A model generated the notes under the pieces. The model did not search any database, was not told the DNA's origin, and saw nothing but the letters and a program-made list of their open reading frames with translations. The translations under genes and the position numbers were made by a program. 64,000 nucleotides of DNA from assembly GCA_028284955.1 (NCBI GenBank), contig JANQQS010000026.1:1-64000 (forward strand), in the 5' to 3' direction. Source of the stretch: Myxococcota bacterium. GTDB lineage: Bacteria > Myxococcota_A > Polyangia > Polyangiales > Houyiibacteriaceae. Positions 8,969 to 16,284 of this stretch are shown one piece after another. Within the stretch, counting starts at the first letter, position 1, and every line of letters starts with the position of its first letter.

Positions 8969-11623
8969 ATGAGCACGCTCACCCTTCGCCTCGAAGCGTA
9001 CGATTCCGTCGCCAAGCAACATATCGCGGCCGCACAAAGCCAAGCGGACCAGCGCAGCCATCGAGAAGTCGAGCCGCTGCATCTCCTCTACCAGCTCGTC
9101 GAACGCGAGGCCGTGACCCAGTCGGCGATCGAGCGCGCGGGCGTCGAGCCGACCGACCTGTTGATCGAAGCGGAGCTGTTGCTCCGAAAAATGCCCACCG
9201 TGCAACACGCCCCGGCCTATCTTTCGCCTCGTATGCTGGGCTTGCTCAGCCGCGCGGAAGGCGAAGCGGCGCGCCTTGGAGGCACGCCGGTATCTCCCGC
9301 ACTCCTGACGTTGGCCTGCGCTCAGGAAACGCAGGGGTTCGCGCGCGACGTGTGGAACGCTTGCGGCTTGAGTGCATCGTTGATGCGCGCTGCCTTAGCC
9401 GATACCGCAAACGCCGACGCAACTGGAGTCGGCGCAACCGAGTCCGCCACGAACGGGATCAATCGCGCAGCTTCCCGCAGCACGAAAACCTCTTCGAAGA
9501 GCGTCTCCGGCAACCCGATTGAAGAATTTGGTCTCGACCTCACCCGACGCGCAGCCCAGGGCAAGCTCGACCGCGTGGTCGGCCGCGACGCTGAAATCCG
9601 CCGCATGCTGCAGGTGCTGGCGCGACGACGAGACAATAACCCGTTGCTTGTCGGCGAACCAGGCATCGGAAAAACATCGACCGTGCATAAACTCGCGCTG
9701 CGCATCGCGCATCGCGATGTGCCAAAGATGCTGCTCGACAAACGCATTGTCGCGCTCGACACGGGAACGCTGGTGGCGGGCGCGACGCTGCGCGGGCAGC
9801 TCGAAGAACGCATGCGGAGCCTGCTCGATGCCATCCGCGACGCGAGCGGCGAAGTACTGCTCTTCATCCCCGACCTCAGCGCTCTGATCGGCAAAACCAG
9901 CGGGGCCGGAGAACTGCTCGCCGCCGCGATGGCGCGCCGCGAACTCCGGGTCATCGCGGTGAGCACGCCCGAAGCGCTCCGCAAAGCCGTCGACGAAGGG
10001 TCACCCCTCACCCGGCGATTCGTCGCCATACCGATCGAGCCACCCTCAGACGAAGAAGCCATCGGAATTCTCCGGGGCACCGTAGACCGGTTCGAAGTGG
10101 AACACGGCGTACGCATTCCCGATCCCACGTTGCTTGCCGCGCGCCGATTCGCGAAGCGATACGTGCCCTCGACCCACCTTCCCAAAAGCGCGCTCGACCT
10201 GATCGATGAAGCCGCTGCGCGCGTCCGCGTGGAAATGGAAAGCGTTCCCGAAGCGCTCGACGAACTGAAGCGTCGTCTCGAGGCGATCGAGATTCAGCAG
10301 CGCGCCCTGGCCGATGACACCGATACGAATTCCACCCGCACGCGCGCCCAGCTCCAGGAAGAAGCCGAGCGCATCGCGCCGCAGATCCAGCAGATGCAGG
10401 CCGACTGGGAAAAGGCGCTCGACCACGCGGCCAAGGCGCGCGGTCTCAAAGAAGAGCTCGCCGCGGCGAAACGCGAGCTCGAACAAGCCCGCGGCGCGGG
10501 CGACCCTACGCGAGCAGGAGAGCTTCGCTTTGGCACGATCCCCGAGCTTGAACGACAGCTCGAATCCGAAAAGACGACCGCGCGCGACACCGTCGTCCGC
10601 GACACCGTCACGCCTCAAGACGTAGCCGACGTCGTGGCGACGTGGACCGGAGTTCCCGTATCCAAAATGCTGGAAGAAGAGACCGAAAAACTATTGCGCA
10701 TGGAAACCCATCTCTCCGCGCGCGTGGTTGGCCAAGACCGCGGGGTCACGGCGCTCAGCAAAGCCGTACGGCGCGGACGGGTCGGCCTTCGCGATCCCCG
10801 CCGGCCCATCGGCTCGTTCCTTTTTCTCGGCCCCACCGGGGTAGGAAAGACCGAGCTCGCCAAAACACTGGCCGAGTTTCTCTTTGACGACGACGTCTCA
10901 CTCACCCGGCTCGACATGAGCGAGTTCATGGAAAAACACATGGTCGCCCGCCTCCTCGGCTCTCCTCCAGGATACGTCGACAGCGATCAAGGCGGGTTCC
11001 TCACCGAAGCGGTGCGCCAGCGGCCTTACTCGGTCTTGCTCTTCGACGAAATGGAAAAAGCGCACCCCGACGTCTTCAATATTCTCCTTCAGGTCCTCGA
11101 CGACGGTCGGTTGACCGACAGCAAAGGTCGGCTCGCGCATTTTCAAGACACCGTCATCATCATGACCAGCAATGTAGGGAGCCATTTGATCCTCGACCAC
11201 GAAGGCACCAACGAAGAACTCCGCGACGCGATCGAAGCCGAAATCCACCAGCACTTTCGACCCGAGTTTCTCAACCGCATCGACGACGTGATCATCTTTG
11301 ATCCGCTCGGCAAACCGCAGCTCGCCGACATCGTCGAGATCCAGCTCCGACAAGTCGAAGCATTGCTCGAACCGCGCGGCATCGGCCTTCGGGTAAGCGA
11401 CGCGGCGAAAGCGCGTATCGTCGAGCTCGGCTACGAACCCGCATTCGGCGCACGACCGCTACGCCGTATCATTCTCAAACACATTCAAGATCCCCTCGCC
11501 GAAGCCGTACTACGCGGCGGCTATCAATCTGGCGACACCGTCGAAGTCGACACCCAAAGCCCCAGCGATACCGCCAAAGCTGACCAACAAGCAGTGTTCA
11601 CGTTCACGAAGTACTCAAGTTAA
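8969..11623 (+). CDS. clpB: ClpB-like AAA+ disaggregase with degenerate first ATPase domain
   Basis: An 884-residue Hsp100. Domain order: Clp N domain (about 5-145), a Ser/Thr linker, AAA-1 (about 185-400), a coiled-coil middle domain (about 395-530), AAA-2 (about 560-790) and a C-terminal D2-small domain. AAA-2 looks fully active: GPTGVGKT, LLFDEMEKAH, the pore motif PPGYV and a RPEFLNRID sensor segment. AAA-1 keeps Walker A GEPGIGKT (229-236), but the Walker B FIDE is FIPD (299-302) and the pore tyrosine of the usual YRGEFE loop is Leu (L274, ATLRGQ). The arginine-finger pair R349/R350 remains. AAA-1 may therefore bind but hydrolyse nucleotide poorly. The middle domain makes ClpB more likely than ClpA/ClpC. 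Confidence 0.88.
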   Translation: MSTLTLRLEAYDSVAKQHIAAAQSQADQRSHREVEPLHLLYQLVEREAVTQSAIERAGVEPTDLLIEAELLLRKMPTVQHAPAYLSPRMLGLLSRAEGEAARLGGTPVSPALLTLACAQETQGFARDVWNACGLSASLMRAALADTANADATGVGATESATNGINRAASRSTKTSSKSVSGNPIEEFGLDLTRRAAQGKLDRVVGRDAEIRRMLQVLARRRDNNPLLVGEPGIGKTSTVHKLALRIAHRDVPKMLLDKRIVALDTGTLVAGATLRGQLEERMRSLLDAIRDASGEVLLFIPDLSALIGKTSGAGELLAAAMARRELRVIAVSTPEALRKAVDEGSPLTRRFVAIPIEPPSDEEAIGILRGTVDRFEVEHGVRIPDPTLLAARRFAKRYVPSTHLPKSALDLIDEAAARVRVEMESVPEALDELKRRLEAIEIQQRALADDTDTNSTRTRAQLQEEAERIAPQIQQMQADWEKALDHAAKARGLKEELAAAKRELEQARGAGDPTRAGELRFGTIPELERQLESEKTTARDTVVRDTVTPQDVADVVATWTGVPVSKMLEEETEKLLRMETHLSARVVGQDRGVTALSKAVRRGRVGLRDPRRPIGSFLFLGPTGVGKTELAKTLAEFLFDDDVSLTRLDMSEFMEKHMVARLLGSPPGYVDSDQGGFLTEAVRQRPYSVLLFDEMEKAHPDVFNILLQVLDDGRLTDSKGRLAHFQDTVIIMTSNVGSHLILDHEGTNEELRDAIEAEIHQHFRPEFLNRIDDVIIFDPLGKPQLADIVEIQLRQVEALLEPRGIGLRVSDAAKARIVELGYEPAFGARPLRRIILKHIQDPLAEAVLRGGYQSGDTVEVDTQSPSDTAKADQQAVFTFTKYSS

Positions 11624-11650
11624 CGGAGGGCCGAGGTCTTTTAGGAAAGA

Positions 11651-11803
11651 CTACCTTCGACGATGCTGAGGGCGGCGTACGCGAACAGGAATCATTTGTG
11701 GAGCAGGGCGACCCAGTTCTTGAATCGCGTCCACAAACTCTTCGAACGCTTCCCTGACGCGATCCAGGAAAGTGTCGTGTTCTCTGGTTTCGCGTTCAGT
11801 CAC
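11651..11803 (-). CDS. Putative small charged protein (50 aa)
   Basis: A short open frame with a GTG start encodes a 50-residue product: an amphipathic charged helix (with the run REAFEEFVDAIQELG) followed by PAPQMIPVRVRRPQ and an Arg-rich end. The frame stays open about 11 codons upstream of the GTG. Codon third positions are GC-biased like neighbouring genes, and it is convergent with the clp gene. I do not recognise the family. It could be a real small protein or a gene remnant. Confidence 0.4.
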   Translation of the reverse strand: MTERETREHDTFLDRVREAFEEFVDAIQELGRPAPQMIPVRVRRPQHRRR

Positions 11804-11888
11804 AATTTCATTGTGCGTTTGGAATCGCTCGTGTCAACCGTGTAACAGTCCGCATGCCATTTTTCCTGCTGCGATTCGGGAGAATTCG

Positions 11889-13352
11889 ATGATCCAGTCA
11901 CGCTACATTTCCTCGTCGCCCCCAGACCACATTCACATCATCGGCATTGCCGGCACGGGAATGAGCGCATTGGCTCAACTCCTTGTGGAAGCGGGCTATC
12001 GCGTGACCGGCTCCGATCTACGGTTTGATCCCCCAGCGGGTCCTTTGCTCGAGCGTTTGGGCGTCGAACAGTACGAGGGCTGGGACGCCTGCCATCTTGA
12101 GTCGAACCCTGATTTGGTGGTGGTCGGGAACGTCTGCCGACGCGACAACCCTGAAGCGCAGGCCGCCGAACAACGAGGCCTACGCGTGCAATCGTTTCCC
12201 CAGCTGATGGGCGAAACTTTTCTCACCCATCGCCCAAGCTTCGTCGTCGCAGGCACGCACGGAAAAACGACCACCACCAGCCTGCTCGCGTTCTTGCTGC
12301 ACGCGACGCACAAAGATCCCGGGTTTTTGATCGGAGGCTTGCCGCACGACTTTGGCGTGGCCGCGAAACTCGGCGCAACACGCGCGCCTTTCGTGATTGA
12401 GGGCGACGAATACGACAGCGCCTTCTTCGAAAAGACGCCCAAGTTCTGGCACTACCGACCCCGCGCCGCGATTCTCACGTCGATCGAACACGACCACATC
12501 GACATCTACCCCGATGTCGATGCGTACCGCGCCGCCTTCGCCGAGTTCTTGCGCCGCCTTCCCGAAGACGGGCGGCTCGTCGCCTGGGCCGGTGACCTCG
12601 AAATCCGCGCCCTCGCGCCGAGCGCTCCCTGCCCCGTTCGCTTCTACGCCCTCGAGGGTGATGCATGCGGATCCATCACCCCCGATTGGATGGCGGCTCC
12701 CGTGCGCCCCCAAGACGGCGCCCAACCGTTTGACCTCTATGGCCAAGGATCATTCTGCGGCCGAGTCATCTCCCCGCTCGCCGGTCACCACAACCTTCGC
12801 AACGCGGTTGCCGCGCTCGCCCTCGCAGCGGAAGCAGGCGAAGCGCCACTCAGCGATCTGATCACCGCGCTCCCCCGATTCTCAGGCGTAGCCAGACGCC
12901 AAGACCTAGTCGGCATCGCAAACGATATCCGCGTGTACGACGACTTCGCCCACCACCCCACCGCAGTGCGCGAAACCCTACGCGCGCTACGCGGCCATCA
13001 CCCCCAAGGCGCGCTCATCGCCGCCTACGAACCCGCCAGCGCCACCGCATCGCGCGCGATCCATCGTAACGACTACCCCGCCGCATTCGCCGCCGCCGAC
13101 TTCACCGTACTCGCCCCCGTCGCCCGCGCCGAACTCAAACCGGACGAACGGCTCGACGCCGAAGCCGTCGCCGCAGACATCGCCCGCGCGGGCAAACCCG
13201 CCCACGCCGCCACCACCATCGAAGAACTCATCACCACCATCACCACCCGCGCCCAACCCGGAGACACCATCGTACTCATGTCGAACCGCACCTTCGGCAA
13301 AGCCCACGAACAAATCCTCGCCCGCCTCGCCACCCGCCACCTCAACACATGA
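11889..13352 (+). CDS. mpl: UDP-N-acetylmuramate:L-alanyl-gamma-D-glutamyl-meso-DAP ligase (Mpl)
   Basis: Murein-recycling ligase that attaches recovered tripeptide to UDP-MurNAc in the cytoplasm. Mur ligase features are clear: a Rossmann-like N-terminus IHIIGIAGTGMSALA, the ATP loop GTHGKTT (122-128), EGDEYDSAFF and SIEHDHIDIY, and DDFAHHPTA in the C-terminal domain, which are the Mpl-type forms. At 487 residues it is slightly longer than E. coli Mpl. The start at 11889 was chosen over an earlier in-frame start because GGGAGA lies just upstream and the protein then begins near the nucleotide-binding strand. Confidence 0.95.
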   Translation: MIQSRYISSSPPDHIHIIGIAGTGMSALAQLLVEAGYRVTGSDLRFDPPAGPLLERLGVEQYEGWDACHLESNPDLVVVGNVCRRDNPEAQAAEQRGLRVQSFPQLMGETFLTHRPSFVVAGTHGKTTTTSLLAFLLHATHKDPGFLIGGLPHDFGVAAKLGATRAPFVIEGDEYDSAFFEKTPKFWHYRPRAAILTSIEHDHIDIYPDVDAYRAAFAEFLRRLPEDGRLVAWAGDLEIRALAPSAPCPVRFYALEGDACGSITPDWMAAPVRPQDGAQPFDLYGQGSFCGRVISPLAGHHNLRNAVAALALAAEAGEAPLSDLITALPRFSGVARRQDLVGIANDIRVYDDFAHHPTAVRETLRALRGHHPQGALIAAYEPASATASRAIHRNDYPAAFAAADFTVLAPVARAELKPDERLDAEAVAADIARAGKPAHAATTIEELITTITTRAQPGDTIVLMSNRTFGKAHEQILARLATRHLNT

Positions 13353-13387
13353 ATGGCGTATTTTCAGCATGAATGACGTAAAAATAG
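13348..13387. repeat. Two tandem 20-bp units at the mpl 3' end
   Basis: The units CATGAATGRCGTAWWWWYAG repeat at 13348 and 13368, with a decayed third start at 13388. The first unit includes the mpl stop codon. The stretch is AT-rich compared with its surroundings and lies before the Rpn-like gene, where it could hold that gene's promoter or mark an insertion point. Confidence 0.5.
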
Positions 13388-13467
13388 CATAAAACGCACA
13401 GCACAAAACAAATCCGCGCGCCCCCAAGAACGTATGCAGCAACGATCACCCGTGCTAGTGACTCGTC

Positions 13468-14373
13468 ATGCCGAGCATGCTGCACGAATCGCTGGTGATG
13501 TTGCTCCACAACCAACCTCGGCTCGCCCCCGAACTTCTCACAACCGTTCTTGGCGTCCCTCTTCCCGCCCACTCCGACGTGCAAGTCGCCTCGGCTTCGC
13601 TCGCCGAACTCGTGCCCACAGAGTATCACGCAGACCTCGTCCTACTTCTCGTCGAAGGCCAACCCGTCATGGCCATCGTGGTGGAAGTTCAACTCAGCAA
13701 AAAGCCTCGCAAGCGCTTCACATGGCCTATGTACCTGATGGGCCTTCGCGCACGCTATGAGTGCGACGCCTGTCTATTCGTTCTTTGCGCGGACGACGAC
13801 GTCGCCCGATGGTGCGCTCAGCCCATCCTGTGCGGCCCCGGGAGCGTCGTTCAGCCACACGTCATTGGCCCTCAAGGCGTCCCCGTGGTCACCGACACAA
13901 ACCAGGCGGGAGCAGCTCCCGAGCTCGCGGTACTGTCCAGCATGGCGCACGGAAACGGATCGGTGCACACCGCCGTCGAAATCGCTACCGCCGCGATGAT
14001 CGCCGTGAGCAAGCTCGACGACGACCACACCGTGCTATACTCGGACCTAATCCTCGCATCACTCAGCGAAGCAGCCAGAAAGGCTTTGGAAACCATGCTT
14101 CCCAAAGGCTACGAACTACAAAGCGAATTCGCGCGCAAACACTTCGCCGAAGGCAAAGCTGAAGGAATCGCTGAAGGCAAGGCCGAAGGAATTGCCGAGG
14201 GCAAAGCCGAGGGGATCGCCGAAGGCGTGCTGGTCGTGCTCGAAGCCCGCAAAGTCCCCGTTTCTGAACAAGAGCGCCAACAGATCCTCGAATGCACCGA
14301 CCCGGAGCTCCTCAGGCGTTGGCTACGAAAAGTCGCCATCGTCCAATCCGTCGCGGAACTCTTCGACGCTTAG
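13468..14373 (+). CDS. Rpn/PD-(D/E)XK-family nuclease-like protein with EGKAEGIA repeats
   Basis: A 301-residue protein with an N-terminal restriction-endonuclease-like core: YHADLVLLL supplies the Asp (about residue 54), then EVQLSKK supplies the E-x-Q-x-x-K catalytic segment (about 74-80). This layout matches Rpn (recombination-promoting nuclease) and related transposase-like families. The C-terminal third has three 8-residue repeats AEGKAEGI followed by a helical tail, a common feature of these proteins. Expected activity is Mg-dependent DNA cleavage. It sits at the left edge of the accessory island next to mpl. Confidence 0.7.
   Translation: MPSMLHESLVMLLHNQPRLAPELLTTVLGVPLPAHSDVQVASASLAELVPTEYHADLVLLLVEGQPVMAIVVEVQLSKKPRKRFTWPMYLMGLRARYECDACLFVLCADDDVARWCAQPILCGPGSVVQPHVIGPQGVPVVTDTNQAGAAPELAVLSSMAHGNGSVHTAVEIATAAMIAVSKLDDDHTVLYSDLILASLSEAARKALETMLPKGYELQSEFARKHFAEGKAEGIAEGKAEGIAEGKAEGIAEGVLVVLEARKVPVSEQERQQILECTDPELLRRWLRKVAIVQSVAELFDA
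14146..14217 (+). repeat. Three in-frame 24-bp tandem repeats in the Rpn-like gene
   Basis: Units begin at 14146, 14170 and 14194 and encode AEGKAEGI. They differ mostly at third codon positions. Such repeats change copy number by slippage and here extend a charged helix. Confidence 0.85.
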
Positions 14374-14532
14374 CAGCGAATAGCTCTGGAAAGCGGTACT
14401 CGCGTCAGTCTGTACACAAGACCGCAACGGAGAACATAGCCCACGCTGAGGACAGCGGTTGTGCTCGCGAATCCCGGATGTCGTCCAGATCTGATCTCCA
14501 AGTACGTGCACCCGCGAAGCTACCGGTCTTCG

Positions 14533-16284
14533 CTAGTCGTAAACGTTCGGCGTCACGGGCGGTCGTGCGTAGGTCAGGTTCCTGAGATGGGCATCCGCAT
14601 CCGACGCGGCGGCAGGTGTGACTTCCATCCCACTCGCATGCGATTCGAGTTCCTTGTAAGTGGCCCACTTTAGCCGTTCGCTAGCCGACTGAGCTTCGGA
14701 CCGCTCAACTTCGAACGTCGTCTCGAGCAGCTTGATTCGATCCTCCTTTGCCGGAGGGTAGAGCGGAAGAATCGCGTCGAAACGGCCCGCTCGCACGGCG
14801 GCTGGGTCGAGCGACCCCACAAAATTCGTCGCCAAGAAGAAGAGGCATCGTTTCGAGTCGCGCAAATCGGCAAGCAGCGGCAACATGCTTGTAGTGATCA
14901 GGGTCGCCCAGTCCCCAGAGTCTCGTCCATCACGGGATGCGATGAAAGCGTCGAACTCATCGAACATGATCACCAGCTCCTCGACCTCGCGAAGACCCCG
15001 AAAGAGCGAGCGAGCACGCGCGATGATTCGGTCGGGACCTTCTTGAGCCAGATCCGCGGGCGTTACATACAAAAAGCCGAAGCCCATTTCCTTAGCGATC
15101 GCTTTCACCAACGAAGTCTTTCCTGTGCCGGGTGGTCCGAACAACACGGCCGACGCCGACGAACGGGTTTCGATATAGTGTTTTTTGAGCTTTCCGGTCA
15201 GATCGAACGGCGCAATATCGTAGTTTGAGAACGCGACATCAGCTGCGAACTCCCGCTCTACGACCAACCCGTAGTCTTTGCACAGTCGCACTGCGACGAT
15301 CTCTCGAAGAAGCCGCATTGCACTGAGTCCAAATTCGAACACGGAAAGCGTAGGCCAGGCTTCGCCCGTGTTGGTCAATCCAGGTTTTGCCCACCCTCGC
15401 ACGTCGGGATCATGCAAGCTAAGAAGTCTTTCTACCTGGTCGCTGATAAGAGTTGAGAGGCGATCGAGCCAGGCCGGAAGCCGATCCCACGCTCGCAGTC
15501 GTTCACTTGCCATAGCGCACAGGGCCGACAGGACCTCGGTCTCCAGAGGTGTAAAAAACTGGTCGCGACTGACGACCCGATAGGCACCGAGCCGAGGAGA
15601 TGATCGAGCGCTCCAACTGGAAAGAGCCACATCAATCCCTGCGTCGAAGAGTGGCCAGCTCGACTGGACGACGCACCCCTCAAGGCCAAAGACCAACTCG
15701 CCAGCATCAACTTCATGCGGCGGACCTGCAACGCTCCAGGCAATCTGCTTCACGACCGCCTCTTGATTTCGCGCCGCGATCTCCTTCTTCATCTCGACCG
15801 CTTTCGTCCACCAGCCGGTTTCATCCCAGCGGGACCAGCGTCGAATCAAGCGGGAGAACGTCGAAGAAAAGAGTGCGTGAGGACGGTCTGGGGAATGCGG
15901 TTTTCGGTAGTGCTGTGAGTCCTCGAAGGCTTCCACAACTCGGTCGGAAATGGGCGTGGCCTCCTCCAGCGTGTCGTCCTTTCGCATTACTCCAAGGCCA
16001 CGCAGCAGATCGTAGGTGCCCGCCTCCTGATCGTTGCGGAGGTTGGTCAACTGATCAGTGCGCTGTTGTTCGATCTTCGTTTGAACCTCTTTGAGGTTCG
16101 GATCGGTAGCGAACTGGTAGAAGATCTCGCAAGCCCTCAGCGTCGTCTTCCGAGCAACATCCTGACTCTTCTCGGGGTTGTGAACTAGGCCCCCGGCTTC
16201 TCCGACGAAGTGCTCTAGATCCGCACTGCTCTGCCTGACCAGGTCGCCGCAACGACGCAAACTAAGTTCTAAATCAGAACTCAC
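14533..16284 (-). CDS. AAA+ ATPase partner of the ThiC-like/nucleotidyltransferase protein
   Basis: A 583-residue protein. The C-terminal third is a classical AAA+ module: Walker A GPPGTGKT (383-390), Walker B VIMFDEFD (438-445), a sensor-1 ATN segment and RAGRFD arginine-finger region near 478-496. The first ~370 residues are mainly helical, Trp-rich in places (for example around 150-160), and show no domain I recognise; they may bind a substrate or partner. Its start overlaps the 3' end of the upstream ThiC-like/nucleotidyltransferase gene by 11 bp, so the two are made together. Codon use is less GC3-biased than in gyrB, suggesting horizontal transfer. A remodelling or regulatory ATPase role is inferred; the substrate is unknown. 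Confidence 0.8.
   Translation of the reverse strand: MSSDLELSLRRCGDLVRQSSADLEHFVGEAGGLVHNPEKSQDVARKTTLRACEIFYQFATDPNLKEVQTKIEQQRTDQLTNLRNDQEAGTYDLLRGLGVMRKDDTLEEATPISDRVVEAFEDSQHYRKPHSPDRPHALFSSTFSRLIRRWSRWDETGWWTKAVEMKKEIAARNQEAVVKQIAWSVAGPPHEVDAGELVFGLEGCVVQSSWPLFDAGIDVALSSWSARSSPRLGAYRVVSRDQFFTPLETEVLSALCAMASERLRAWDRLPAWLDRLSTLISDQVERLLSLHDPDVRGWAKPGLTNTGEAWPTLSVFEFGLSAMRLLREIVAVRLCKDYGLVVEREFAADVAFSNYDIAPFDLTGKLKKHYIETRSSASAVLFGPPGTGKTSLVKAIAKEMGFGFLYVTPADLAQEGPDRIIARARSLFRGLREVEELVIMFDEFDAFIASRDGRDSGDWATLITTSMLPLLADLRDSKRCLFFLATNFVGSLDPAAVRAGRFDAILPLYPPAKEDRIKLLETTFEVERSEAQSASERLKWATYKELESHASGMEVTPAAASDADAHLRNLTYARPPVTPNVYD

Noticed and set aside
14374-14532. Search for an attachment site or terminal repeat of the accessory island
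   Set aside because: No direct repeat matching the right flank (19266-19490) and no integrase, transposase or tRNA was seen. The island borders cannot be defined from this window.
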